This document shows, piece after piece, positions 34,047-43,178 of a DNA stretch of 64,000 nt (the first letter of the stretch is position 1; the number at the start of each line of letters is the position of its first letter). Origin of the DNA: Qipengyuania algicida (GTDB lineage Bacteria; Pseudomonadota; Alphaproteobacteria; Sphingomonadales; Sphingomonadaceae). The translations under genes and the position numbers were made by a program. Location of the stretch: assembly GCF_009828025.1 (NCBI RefSeq), contig NZ_WTYA01000001.1, positions 421,174 through 485,173 of the forward strand, in the 5' to 3' direction. Under the pieces are notes generated by a model. The model was not told the origin of the DNA. It saw only the letters and a list, made by a program, of their open reading frames with translations, and ran no database searches.

Positions 34047-35677
34047 TCCGCAGCCTCCTTGGCGGAGTTGTTTTCGAGCAATGCCCGCAGCGCGTTCAAC
34101 GCGTCGCCGGGCTGCTCGCGCGAGATCCGCCGCGCCAGCTCGACCTGTTCGGTAAGATCCTCTCCTTGCGGGATACTTGGCCGGTCAGTGGTCCGGGCAG
34201 CGTCGGAGCCGACACCGGCCTCGCTGTCGTCGCCTTCTCCGTCGCTGCCATCGGCATTAGCGAGTTTGCGATCACGCACCGCCTTGACCATCGGACGAAC
34301 GCCGAACAACAACACCAGGATCACGCCCAGCAAGGCGACCACGTTGCGCAGGACCGTAGCGAACCAGCTTTCCTCCCAGAAATTGGGGGCGACGACGTCC
34401 GCTTTCTCGAACGGGCGCACCAGCACCGTAACCTTGTCTCCGCGGGCCGGATTGGCACCTACCGTCGCACCGACGAGCGCTTCGATCTTCGCAATATCCG
34501 CAGGCTTGGCGCCCTTCAACGCGGCCTGATCGATCGCCACCGCCACCGAGAGCTGGCGTACGTCGCCCGGCTGCTTGTTTGTAACGGCAACCTCGCGTCC
34601 GAAATCCCATTTACGGCTGGTCTGCGACTGGCCCGAAGGCTGGTTTGCGGCTTGCCCCGCCTGCGGCCCGCCTTGTGGAGCGCGCTCCTGCGCCTGCGCG
34701 GCGGCAGGTGCAAGATTGGTGGTGGCACCTGGTATTCCTCCTGCGGGCTGACGCTGCGCTGCAGTGGACTGACTGGCGATCTCACTGCGCAGCGAGCCGT
34801 CCTTGTCATAGCTTTCTCGTGCAGAGGTCAGCTCGTCCATGTCCAGATTGACCTGGACCTCGCTGGAGAAATTGCCCTCGCCGAACATCGGCGTCAGCAC
34901 CTGCGAAAGCTGGCTGCGCAGCTTGGCTTCCATTTCCGCCTGATAGGCCAGCCGGTCCGCGCCCTCGCTCGAAGGTTGCGTCAGCAAGCTGCCATGTTGA
35001 TCGACGATCCGCACCGCATCGAGCGAAAGCCCCGGCACCGAAGCGGCCACGAGGTTGGCAATCGCGGAAACCTGGCTTTCGGATAGCTGCCGCCCCCGCG
35101 CGAGCGTGACCATGACCGACGCGCTTGGCGGCAAATCCTCGCGCACGAACACCGATCTTTCGGCCTGCGCAAGATGCACGCGCACAGCGCGCACGCCGTC
35201 GATCTGTGCGATTGTCAATTCGAGATCGCGCTCGCGTGCGGCACGCAAGCGGTCGCCTTCCAGATTGCGGCTCGCGCCCATCGGCAACGAATTGAGCAGC
35301 GCCGAACCATCGGCGGGCGCGGCGAGCGCGCCATTGCTAGCGACCACCATGCGCGCGCGATAGAGATCGTCCTCGCCGACGCTGAGCGCACCGCTGTCGT
35401 TGTTGATATTATATCCGATACCCGCCTGATCGAGTGCGGAGACCACACTCGCACGCTCGCTGTCGTCGAGCGAGGTATAGAGCACGCGCTGTGGCGCGGG
35501 GGCGAGCAAGGCCCAGGTGAGCGCAGCAAGGCCCAACCCGCCGATACTGACGAACCACGGCAACAGCCGCTTCATCGCCGGTTCGCGCAGTTGCGCGCCG
35601 ATCCGGGTCAGCCGGTCGGCAAAGCCACCTTGCCCGCTGGCCGCGGCAAAGTCTTGCGAAGGAATGATTGCGGTCAT
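34043..35677 (-). CDS. fliF: Flagellar MS-ring protein FliF
   Basis: FliF builds the inner-membrane MS-ring. The 544-residue protein has a first membrane helix at about residues 38-62, a periplasmic ring-building region (LYTSLDDSERASVVSALDQAGIGYN, VRAVRVHLAQAERSVFVRED) and a second helix near residue 450 (NVVALLGVILVLLFGVRPMV). The C-terminal tail LNALRALLENNSAKEAAE is the usual FliG-binding end. It starts 4 bases after fliE. Confidence 0.96.
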   Translation of the reverse strand: MTAIIPSQDFAAASGQGGFADRLTRIGAQLREPAMKRLLPWFVSIGGLGLAALTWALLAPAPQRVLYTSLDDSERASVVSALDQAGIGYNINNDSGALSVGEDDLYRARMVVASNGALAAPADGSALLNSLPMGASRNLEGDRLRAARERDLELTIAQIDGVRAVRVHLAQAERSVFVREDLPPSASVMVTLARGRQLSESQVSAIANLVAASVPGLSLDAVRIVDQHGSLLTQPSSEGADRLAYQAEMEAKLRSQLSQVLTPMFGEGNFSSEVQVNLDMDELTSARESYDKDGSLRSEIASQSTAAQRQPAGGIPGATTNLAPAAAQAQERAPQGGPQAGQAANQPSGQSQTSRKWDFGREVAVTNKQPGDVRQLSVAVAIDQAALKGAKPADIAKIEALVGATVGANPARGDKVTVLVRPFEKADVVAPNFWEESWFATVLRNVVALLGVILVLLFGVRPMVKAVRDRKLANADGSDGEGDDSEAGVGSDAARTTDRPSIPQGEDLTEQVELARRISREQPGDALNALRALLENNSAKEAAE

Positions 35678-35681
35678 TTAC

Positions 35682-36050
35682 TCAGACCCCCATCCGCATG
35701 ATTTCTTGATAGGCATTGAGGAGCTTGTTGCGCACCTGAAGCGTCGTTTCGAACGCTACGCCCGCCTCCTGCCGTGCTAGCATGACCTTGGCGACGTCGG
35801 TGACCTCGCCCCGCTCATAGGCTTCGCTGAGGCGTGAGGCTTCGTTCTGGCTGGCGTTGACGCTTTCGAGCGACTGGCGCAGCACCCCGGCGAAATCCGA
35901 AGGACCGCCGGTTTCCGTAGTGCCGGTGGCTGCGGGCGCAGGTTGCTCCTGCAACGCACGGATATGCTGCGAGCGATCGCGAATCTGCTCGCGCATCGCC
36001 ATGATGTCCTGGACGCTGATCCCGCCGCCTGCTTTGCCGACGGGGCTCAC
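35682..36050 (-). CDS. fliE: Flagellar MS-ring-rod junction protein FliE
   Basis: FliE joins the MS-ring to the rod. The 122-residue protein ends with VAKVMLARQEAGVAFETTLQVRNKLLNAYQEIMRMGV, the family signature. The N-terminal part is variable. The start overlaps the stop of the activator gene by 4 bases, so it is transcribed as the second gene of the long run. Confidence 0.94.
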   Translation of the reverse strand: MSPVGKAGGGISVQDIMAMREQIRDRSQHIRALQEQPAPAATGTTETGGPSDFAGVLRQSLESVNASQNEASRLSEAYERGEVTDVAKVMLARQEAGVAFETTLQVRNKLLNAYQEIMRMGV

Positions 36051-37351
36051 AGCGCGACCTCCATCGGTACACCGGCTTCGCGATAGGATGCTAGACGATA
36101 GCGCAGCGTCCGCTCACTAATTCCGAGCCTGCGCGCAGCCTCGATCCGCTTGCCGTTGCACTTTCGCAGCATTGTCAGGATCGTGCGAGCCTCGGTATCG
36201 CGCACGGCGTTTTCCAGCTTGCCGTTGCCCGCCTGTTCGATCGGATAGACGTTGTCGAGCACTTCGCGAGCTGCGGACGCGGCAGTTTGGACCGGCTTGT
36301 CGATCACGATATGCGCATGTTCAATCTGACGCGCATCGCCAGCGAGTACCAGCGCGCGGCGGATGACGTTTTCCAGCTCACGCACATTACCTGGCCAGTT
36401 GTGTTGTTCCAGCATTGCCAGCGCCGCCGTACCGATCCAGCCCGGTGCCTGCCCCTCGCCGCGATGGCGCAGCAGCATGGATACCGCCAGCGGCGCAATG
36501 TCGCCGGGCCGCTCGCACAGTGCCGGCAGATGGATCGGGAACACGTTGAGGCGATAAAACAGGTCTTCGCGGAAACGCCCTGCCGCGACCTCGTCGGGGA
36601 GGCAGCGGTTGGCGCAGGCGACGATGCGCACATCGACCTTGACCGGCCTGGTCGAGCCGACCGGGGTTACTTCGCCTTCCTGCAACGCCCGCAGCAGCTT
36701 GGCTTGCAGGGCCAGCGGCATCTCGGCGATTTCGTCGAGCAGCAAGGTGCCGCCATCGGCTTCGCGAAAGAAGCCCTGGCTCGCCGCATTGGCACCGGTG
36801 AACGCACCCTTCTGGTGGCCGAACAGCATTGCTTCGAGCATTGTTTCGGGAATCGCGGCGCAATTGATACCGATAAACGGCGCGTTGGCACGCGTACTGC
36901 TGCGATGGATGAATCGCGCGAGCACTTCCTTGCCCGCGCCGGTCGGGCCGGTGATCAGCACAGGAACCTCGGTCGAGGCAAGGCGCTCGGCCAGCGCATA
37001 TACGGTCAGGCTTTCGGGATCAGCTCCGACGGGTGCGGAGCCGGTATCGATCGCGCCAATCCGCGCGAGCACGCAAGCAAGCGCCATGTCGGGCTGCCCC
37101 GCATCATAGGCAATGACGCTACGCTGCGTTGCCGAGGCCGCACCGAGCGCCCCCACGGTCGGCGCGTCCCCATCATGACGGATGAACAGCGTCCGCGGTC
37201 CACGGACGTCTTTGGCGACTGCTCCGATTTCGGACGCGTCACACAGCAAAATATCTTCGGCGATATGCAGCGACCCTGCCACACCTGCCAGTCTTGCAGA
37301 CAAAGATACATGCCGCCGATCAAATTCTCTGCTGGTCGATAGCTTCGCCAT
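36047..37351 (-). CDS. flbD: Sigma-54-dependent flagellar activator, FlbD-like
   Basis: An enhancer-binding protein that opens sigma-54 promoters of flagellar operons. Of 434 residues, the first 110 or so are divergent and lack a recognisable phosphorylation site. The AAA+ domain (about 115-340) has Walker A ITGPTGAGKEVLARF, the sigma-54 contact loop in KGAFTGANA, Walker B in GGTLLLDEIAEMP, and NWPGNVRELENVIRRALVL. The C-terminal Fis-type helix-turn-helix is ARRLGISERTLRYRLASYRE. It leads the fliE-fliS run and diverges from the flagellin gene. Perfect sigma-54 promoters at 12936 and 14190 are its likely targets. Confidence 0.93.
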   Translation of the reverse strand: MAKLSTSREFDRRHVSLSARLAGVAGSLHIAEDILLCDASEIGAVAKDVRGPRTLFIRHDGDAPTVGALGAASATQRSVIAYDAGQPDMALACVLARIGAIDTGSAPVGADPESLTVYALAERLASTEVPVLITGPTGAGKEVLARFIHRSSTRANAPFIGINCAAIPETMLEAMLFGHQKGAFTGANAASQGFFREADGGTLLLDEIAEMPLALQAKLLRALQEGEVTPVGSTRPVKVDVRIVACANRCLPDEVAAGRFREDLFYRLNVFPIHLPALCERPGDIAPLAVSMLLRHRGEGQAPGWIGTAALAMLEQHNWPGNVRELENVIRRALVLAGDARQIEHAHIVIDKPVQTAASAAREVLDNVYPIEQAGNGKLENAVRDTEARTILTMLRKCNGKRIEAARRLGISERTLRYRLASYREAGVPMEVAL

Positions 37352-37473
37352 CGGGCCCCCCGGTTAACCACTTCGATAGCAGGCAAATGCCCCGGGGACG
37401 TGCAAATCCGTATAAATTTCAGGTCTGGTAGTATTACCTATATCCCAAGGCGAAAAACCTGATGGGCCAGACT

Positions 37474-37499
37474 TAAACGTTGCGCTGCCCTGCCGGTCT
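37474..37499 (+). promoter_or_regulatory. Possible sigma-28 promoter of the flagellin gene
   Basis: TAAACGTT, 10 bases, then GCCGGTCT, compared with the classical FliA pattern TAAAGTTT-N11-GCCGATAA. The spacing is one base short and the -10 matches only in its first half. It is about 70 bases before the flagellin ATG. No sigma-54 match is seen in this interval. Confidence 0.35.
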
Positions 37500-37568
37500 G
37501 TTGGGTCAGCAAACGCGGCCAGATCGGCGGCGATGCTGATCTTCTCAGCCTACCAAGGGAGTACCGAA

Positions 37569-38393
37569 ATGGCCGTCATCAACACCAACATCAGCGCCAT
37601 CAAGGCGTCGAATGCTTCGAACGTTGCCAGCAAGATGCTGGGCACCGCAATGGAACGCCTTTCCACCGGCAAGCGTATCAACAGCGCCAAAGACGACGCC
37701 GCAGGCCTCGCCATCTCGACCACGATGACCGCACAGGTCCGTGGCATGAGCCAGGGCATTCGTAACGCCAACGACGGCATCAGCATGGCGCAGACCGCCG
37801 AAGGTGCACTGTCGGAAGTTACCAACATGCTGCAGCGCGTTCGTGAGCTGTCGGTTCAGTCGGCTTCCGCCACCTATCAGGACACCGACCGCGGTTACAT
37901 GAACTCCGAAGTTGCCGAGCTCCAGTCGCAGATCGGCGACGTGCTTGCCAACACCAAGTTCAACGGCAACGCGATGTTCTCGACCACTGCCGGTACGGAC
38001 CTGACCTTCGACATCCAGGTTGGTGCCAACAGCGGCGAAACCGTGACGCTGACCAGCAAGGCGATCGACGGCACCGATATCTCGGCCACCGCACTCGACG
38101 TTTCGACTGCAGCGCTCGCCGACACCACGATCGGCAATGTCGACAACGCTCTCGCCAGCGTTGCTGGCACCCGCGCTTCCTTCGGTGCCGGCCAGAGCCG
38201 CCTCGAATCGGCAGTCAACAACCTGACCAGCAACGTCACCAACCTGTCGGACGCACGTTCGCGGATCGAAGACGCCGACTATTCGGCTGAAACCACCGCG
38301 ATGGCCAAGGCACAGATCCTCAGCCAAGCTTCGACCGCGATGCTGTCGCAGGCGAACCAGAGCCAGCAGAACGTTCTCTCGCTGCTGCGCTAA
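37569..38393 (+). CDS. fliC: Flagellin
   Basis: The filament subunit. The start at 37569 gives 274 residues with AAGGGA before it. The N-terminal D0/D1 region has VINTNISAIKASNASNVASK, RLSTGKRINSAKDDAAGLAI and NDGISMAQTAEGALSEVTNM. The C-terminal region has SRIEDADYSAETTAMAKAQI and the final NQSQQNVLSLLR. The middle is short, so surface domains D2/D3 are reduced to almost nothing, which gives a thin filament. It diverges from flbD and is followed by a strong hairpin. Confidence 0.97.
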   Translation: MAVINTNISAIKASNASNVASKMLGTAMERLSTGKRINSAKDDAAGLAISTTMTAQVRGMSQGIRNANDGISMAQTAEGALSEVTNMLQRVRELSVQSASATYQDTDRGYMNSEVAELQSQIGDVLANTKFNGNAMFSTTAGTDLTFDIQVGANSGETVTLTSKAIDGTDISATALDVSTAALADTTIGNVDNALASVAGTRASFGAGQSRLESAVNNLTSNVTNLSDARSRIEDADYSAETTAMAKAQILSQASTAMLSQANQSQQNVLSLLR

Positions 38394-38412
38394 GTTCAGA
38401 CTCAAACACCGT

Positions 38413-38446
38413 ATCGCCCGGGTCCCACCCTGTGGACCCGGGCGAT
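38413..38446. terminator. Hairpin between flagellin and efflux genes
   Basis: Perfect 13-base arms ATCGCCCGGGTCC (38413-38425) and GGACCCGGGCGAT (38434-38446) with an 8-base loop. It sits between two convergent genes and could stop transcription from both sides. The 3' side has only short T runs. Confidence 0.8.
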
Positions 38447-38489
38447 ATTGCGTTTGGAATCCGTAAAAGCGAGTTTCGAGGACGCGCGA

Positions 38490-39953
38490 CTATTCGCCTG
38501 GTGACGGTGCCGTCGTCTGACTGACCCGGGCCAGCTGGTCGCCGCCCAGCACCTGATAGAGCGTGACCCGGTTAAGGATCGAGGCAAGCTCCACACTCAC
38601 CTGCGACTGGCGCGCGGAATAGAGGCTGCGCTGCGCCACAAGACTGTCGAGAAAGCTGTCGATCCCGTTCTTGTATCGGGCATCGGTGAGCTTGGCCGTG
38701 GTTGCCGCGGCATTGGCATTAGCCGTATTGGCGCGCAGCCGTTCGCCGATCGTGCCTTGCGTAGCGAGGGAATCGGACACTTCGCGGAAAGCGGTCTGGA
38801 TAGCCTTTTCGTAAGTTGCCAGTGCAGCGTCACGCTGTGCCTCGCTGACGACGACATCGGCGCGCTTGCCGCCCGCATCGAAGATCGAATAGCTTGCATC
38901 GGCACCAGCGGTGAGCTTGAAGGCATCGCCGGTAAACAAATCGGCCAGCGCCGTGCTGGCGAAGCCCAGCAGCCCAGTCAGCGAGATCGAGGGAAACAGC
39001 TTGGCGCGTGCAACACCGATATTCGCATTCGCGGCGCGCAACTGATATTCCGCCTCGATCACATCGGGACGCCGCAACAGCACATCGGAACTCAGCCCGG
39101 CGGGTAGCGGGACGAAGCTGTCGGCGATGCCGGAGAGGCTGTCCGGCAACAGCGTTTCTTCCACCGGGCCACCCACCAGCAGGCGCAGCAAGTTGACATC
39201 CTTGGCAAGCGCCGTGGTCTGGAGCGCGATGTTGTCCTGCGCGCTCGCGAGAATCTGCTCCGCCTGCGACAGGTCGGTGCGCGGTGCGATCCCACCTTCG
39301 AACCGCGCGCGGGTCAGCTTGACGGCCTGCTGCGCGTTGTCAGCCGTCGCCTGTGCCAACGCCAGCAAATCCTTGTCCGCCGCATAGGTCGCCCAGGCTG
39401 TGGCGATATCGGCAACCAGCGTCAGGCGAACGGTGCGCGCCGCCGCCTCTGTGGCGATAGCCTGATCGCGCTGGGCCTTGGTGGCGTTCGCATATTGGCC
39501 GAAGAAATCGAGCGCGTAGCTCGATACCCCGCCTTGCACGGAATAGAGCGTGTAAGAACCCGAGCGGCCAGCCGTCGATCCGGTGCCTGTTGTGGGTGCG
39601 GTGGTGCCCGAACCATTCTCGGTACGTGTGACGGAGCCGGTCACGCCGATCTGGGGAAATTGCTGTGCCCGCGTCGCGCGTACCTGCGCCCTTGCGGCAA
39701 CGATATTGGCGGCGGCCACCCTCAGGTCGCGATTGTTGATGAGCGCTTGCCCGATCAACTGTTGCAGGCGCCGGTCACGGAATACCTCGGTATAGGACAC
39801 GACCGGCAATTTCGCTTCGCTTCGCGCGAGATAGGCGTCCCCCACCGGCCAGGACGCAGGTACTGGCGGCGGCGGGAGAACCGTCTTGGGCGCGAGCGAG
39901 CACGCCGTCAGCGATACACTGGCAAGCAGGGCGGCTGCACGACGGAACATCAT
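38490..39953 (-). CDS. Outer-membrane efflux channel lipoprotein (OprM/NodT family)
   Basis: The outer-membrane channel of a tripartite RND pump. The start at 39953 gives 487 residues, with a lipoprotein signal ending in LTACS at residues 15-19. TolC-type repeats appear twice, with landmarks LQQLIGQALINNRDLRVAAAN, GVSSYALDFFGQYANATKAQ, SDVLLRRPDVIEAEYQLRAA and NANIGVARAKLFPSISLTGL. The ATG overlaps the stop of the pump gene (ATGA), so all three efflux genes are one operon. Confidence 0.92.
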   Translation of the reverse strand: MMFRRAAALLASVSLTACSLAPKTVLPPPPVPASWPVGDAYLARSEAKLPVVSYTEVFRDRRLQQLIGQALINNRDLRVAAANIVAARAQVRATRAQQFPQIGVTGSVTRTENGSGTTAPTTGTGSTAGRSGSYTLYSVQGGVSSYALDFFGQYANATKAQRDQAIATEAAARTVRLTLVADIATAWATYAADKDLLALAQATADNAQQAVKLTRARFEGGIAPRTDLSQAEQILASAQDNIALQTTALAKDVNLLRLLVGGPVEETLLPDSLSGIADSFVPLPAGLSSDVLLRRPDVIEAEYQLRAANANIGVARAKLFPSISLTGLLGFASTALADLFTGDAFKLTAGADASYSIFDAGGKRADVVVSEAQRDAALATYEKAIQTAFREVSDSLATQGTIGERLRANTANANAAATTAKLTDARYKNGIDSFLDSLVAQRSLYSARQSQVSVELASILNRVTLYQVLGGDQLARVSQTTAPSPGE

Positions 39954-42900
39954 GCGCTCGCCTCCGGCTCGGGCGGCGTGTCCTCGTCGTGCGCGAACCG
40001 GTCGTGCAGCGCTTTCATTGAATCGCGTGCGCCGCGCCGCACGATCACAAAGAACAGCGGAATATAGAAAATTGCCAACAGGGTTGCCGCGATCATCCCG
40101 CCGATCACCGATGTGCCGATCGCGATCTGGCTGTTCGCTCCAGCACCAGTCGCAAGCGCCAGCGGCATCACGCCGAAGATGAAGGCGAAGCTGGTCATCA
40201 GGATCGGTCGCAGACGGATGCGGGCAGCTTCCAGCGCAGCGTCGATAACCCGCGCGCCCTTGCGCTCTTCCTGCTCCGCGAATTCGATCATCAGGATTGC
40301 GTTCTTGGCGGTCAGGCCCATGGTCGTAAGCAGGCCGATCTGGAGATAGACGTCGTTTTCCAGCCCCCGCAACGTGGTGGCGATCACCGCACCCAGCAAG
40401 CCGAGCGGCACCACCAGCAGGGCGGCCAGCGGGATCGACCAGCTCTCGTAAAGCGCCGCGAGGCACAGGAACACGACCAATATGGAAAGTCCGTAAAGCA
40501 GCGGTGCCTGGCTCGATGCGTTCTGTTCCTCATAGGATGCGCCAGACCACGATACGCTGGTTCCGGGATATTTCGCGGCCAGCTGGGCCATCGCCTGCAT
40601 CGCCTCGCCGGAACTTACCCCGGGAGCGGCTTGGCCGGAGAACTCGTAGGACGATACGCCGTTGAAGCGCGAGCTGCTGGGCGGTGTCGTTTCCCATGCG
40701 GTTTTCGCGAAGGCGCTGAACGGGACCATCTGGCCCGACGATCCTCGCACATACCATTGGGACAGATCCGATGGATCCGCGCGGAACTGCGCATCACCCT
40801 GAACGTAGACACGCTTCACCCGCCCCTTGTCGATGAAGTCGTTGACGTAGCGACCGCCCCATGCCGTTGCCAGCGTCGAATTCACATTGTTTTGCGTCAG
40901 GCCATAAGTGCTAAGCCGCTGGTTTTCCAGATCGACCTTGAGCGTTGCGACGTCGGCCAGGTCGCTCAGCCGGACAGCTTGCAGCTTGGGGTCGGCATTG
41001 GCCGCAGCCAGCAGCTCATCGCGGTATGCATTGAACTGCTTGCGGCTGAGCCCGCTGGAGTTCTGGAACTCCATGGTGAAACCGGAAGAGGAACCGAGCC
41101 CGCGAATGGCACCCGGCACCAGCGTGTAAACGCGTGCTTCGCGCAGGCCGCTGAATGCAGCATTGGCACGATCGGCAATCGCCTGGGCAGAATTTTCCTT
41201 GCCCGGACGCTCGTCCCACGACTTGAGTTTCATGAAGGCAAGGCCGCTATTCTGTCCCGTCGCGCCCGGCCCGACCCCAGCGAGGATGAACAGCACGGAG
41301 ATGTTCTTCCCCTCCTTGGTCTTGAGATAGTGCTCGACCTTGTCCGCCACCTCGGTCGTCTGGGCAATCGTCGATCCGGGCGGCAGCTGGTACTGCATGA
41401 ACACATCGCCCTGATCCTCGTTCGGCAGGAATCCGCCAGGCAAGCGCAGGAACAGGAACACCAGCAGCGCGACCAGCACCACATAGATGCCAAGGAATAT
41501 CCATTTGCGTTCCACCACCTTGTGGATCGCGTCGCGGTATTTCTCGGAAAGACGTTGGAAGCCGTTGTTGAAGCGATCCTGCGCGCCGGTGACAGCATGG
41601 GCGAGACGTGGCTGGTGCCGTTCGAGCCAAGTACCGTGATGATGCTCCCCTTCCTCGCGCGCGGCCTGCTTTTGTTTGAGCAGGTGCGAGGTCAGCGCCG
41701 GGCTGAGAATCAGCGCAACCAGCACCGAGAGCGTCATGGCCGCGATGATGGTGAGCGAAAACTGCTTGTAGATGACGCCGGTCGACCCGCCGAAGAACGC
41801 CATCGGAAGGAACACCGAGGACAGCACCAGCGCAATCGCAACCAGGGCAATCTGGATTTCCTTCATCGACTCGATAGTCGCCTCGCGCGGCGTCATCTCC
41901 GGATTTTCTTCCATCAGGCGCTCGACATTCTCGACCACCACGATGGCATCGTCGACCAGCAGGCCGATCGCGAGCACCAGCCCGAACAAAGTCAGCGTGT
42001 TGATCGAGAAGCCGACCAGCGAGAACACTGCGAACGTGCCGAGCAGGACCACCGGCACGGCAATCGCGGGGATCAGTGTTGCGCGCCAGCTCTGCAGGAA
42101 GACGAACATCACGATGACGACCAATATGATCGCCTCAAGCAGAGTCTTCTCGACCTCGCTGACCGACAGCTTGATGAATTCAGTCGCATCGCTGGCGTAG
42201 CTGAAGACAAGTCCTTGCGGCATGGAGGGCTTGAGCTGCGCAATCTTGGCTTTGACCAGTTCCGCCGTTTGCAAAGCATCGGCGCCGGGTGACAGGGATA
42301 TCGCGATGCCCGCACCGGGATGCCCATTGACGCGGCGGACAGAATTGTAGCTTTCCGAACCCATCTCGACCCGTGCGACATCGCCCAGCTTGACGCTCGA
42401 TCCATCTGGGAGTGTCTTCAGCACGATCTCACGGAACTGCTCGGGTGTTTGTAGCTTCGACAGCGCAGTGACCGTCGCATTCAGCATCTGGTCCTTGGGC
42501 GCTGGCAAACCTCCGACCTCGCCTGCCGCGATTTCCGTGTTCTGGGACTGGATCGCATCGATGACGTCGCTCGGCATGAGCTTGACCGCCGCCAGCTTGT
42601 TGGGATCAAGCCAGATGCGCATCGCGTGTGGCGCGCCGTAAACATTGACGTCGCCCACGCCCTGAACGCGCGACAGCGGGTCTTCGATGTTGGACGTCAG
42701 ATAGTCCGCCACATCATTGCTGCTGCGTGTGTTGGTGCTGTCGTATATCGCAATCGTCAGCAGGCGGTCGGGGTTCGACTTGGTGACGCGGATACCCTGA
42801 TTCTGCACCTCCTGCGGCAGCCGTGCGATCGCAGACTGGACCTTGTTCTGGACCTGCACCTGCGCGATGTCGGGATTGGTGCCCTTGGCAAAGGTCGCGG

Positions 42901-43171
42901 TGATCGTCGCATTGCCCTGCGAGGTCGATTGCGAACTGAAGTAGAGCAGCCCGTCGAGCCCGGTCAGTTGCTGCTCGATCACCTGCGTGACGCTGTTCTC
43001 GACCGTCTCGGCTGACGCGCCGGGATAGCTTGCGCGAATGTTGACGTCAGTCGGGGCGACATCGGGATATTGCTCGATCGGCAGTGTAAGCACCGCGCCG
43101 ACGCCGGCGAGCATGACGATGATCGCCAGGACCCAGGCGAAGATCGGTCGGTCGATAAATATTCGTGACAT
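39950..43171 (-). CDS. RND multidrug efflux pump, HAE1 (AcrB-like) family
   Basis: The proton-driven inner-membrane pump. The start at 43171 begins the family N-terminus SRIFIDRPIFAWVLAIIVML and gives 1073 residues, close to AcrB. It has twelve predicted helices and large periplasmic loops (PIEQYPDVAPTDVNIRASYP; NATITATFAKGTNPDIAQVQ). The proton-relay aspartates are in VLAIGLLVDDAIVVVENVER of helix 4. The C-terminal MTSFAFIFGVMPLALATGAG is also standard. The substrate range cannot be deduced, but the HAE1 type handles hydrophobic or amphiphilic drugs. It starts 7 bases after the fusion-protein gene. Confidence 0.95.
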   Translation of the reverse strand: MSRIFIDRPIFAWVLAIIVMLAGVGAVLTLPIEQYPDVAPTDVNIRASYPGASAETVENSVTQVIEQQLTGLDGLLYFSSQSTSQGNATITATFAKGTNPDIAQVQVQNKVQSAIARLPQEVQNQGIRVTKSNPDRLLTIAIYDSTNTRSSNDVADYLTSNIEDPLSRVQGVGDVNVYGAPHAMRIWLDPNKLAAVKLMPSDVIDAIQSQNTEIAAGEVGGLPAPKDQMLNATVTALSKLQTPEQFREIVLKTLPDGSSVKLGDVARVEMGSESYNSVRRVNGHPGAGIAISLSPGADALQTAELVKAKIAQLKPSMPQGLVFSYASDATEFIKLSVSEVEKTLLEAIILVVIVMFVFLQSWRATLIPAIAVPVVLLGTFAVFSLVGFSINTLTLFGLVLAIGLLVDDAIVVVENVERLMEENPEMTPREATIESMKEIQIALVAIALVLSSVFLPMAFFGGSTGVIYKQFSLTIIAAMTLSVLVALILSPALTSHLLKQKQAAREEGEHHHGTWLERHQPRLAHAVTGAQDRFNNGFQRLSEKYRDAIHKVVERKWIFLGIYVVLVALLVFLFLRLPGGFLPNEDQGDVFMQYQLPPGSTIAQTTEVADKVEHYLKTKEGKNISVLFILAGVGPGATGQNSGLAFMKLKSWDERPGKENSAQAIADRANAAFSGLREARVYTLVPGAIRGLGSSSGFTMEFQNSSGLSRKQFNAYRDELLAAANADPKLQAVRLSDLADVATLKVDLENQRLSTYGLTQNNVNSTLATAWGGRYVNDFIDKGRVKRVYVQGDAQFRADPSDLSQWYVRGSSGQMVPFSAFAKTAWETTPPSSSRFNGVSSYEFSGQAAPGVSSGEAMQAMAQLAAKYPGTSVSWSGASYEEQNASSQAPLLYGLSILVVFLCLAALYESWSIPLAALLVVPLGLLGAVIATTLRGLENDVYLQIGLLTTMGLTAKNAILMIEFAEQEERKGARVIDAALEAARIRLRPILMTSFAFIFGVMPLALATGAGANSQIAIGTSVIGGMIAATLLAIFYIPLFFVIVRRGARDSMKALHDRFAHDEDTPPEPEASA

Positions 43172-43178
43172 GCCGGGC

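Noticed and set aside
32271..34529. A 752-codon open frame on the plus strand
   Set aside because: It is antisense to fliI, fliH and fliG, which have full family motifs. Its Arg/His-rich, low-hydrophobic composition is typical of a high-GC shadow frame.
37360..37420. A sigma-54 promoter before flbD
   Set aside because: A GG-N10-GC spacing exists on the minus strand, but the boxes match poorly (GGGGC and CTGC), so it is not listed.
40631..42292. A 553-codon open frame opposite the RND pump
   Set aside because: It is antisense to conserved pump sequence and rich in Arg, His and Gln, like other shadows here.
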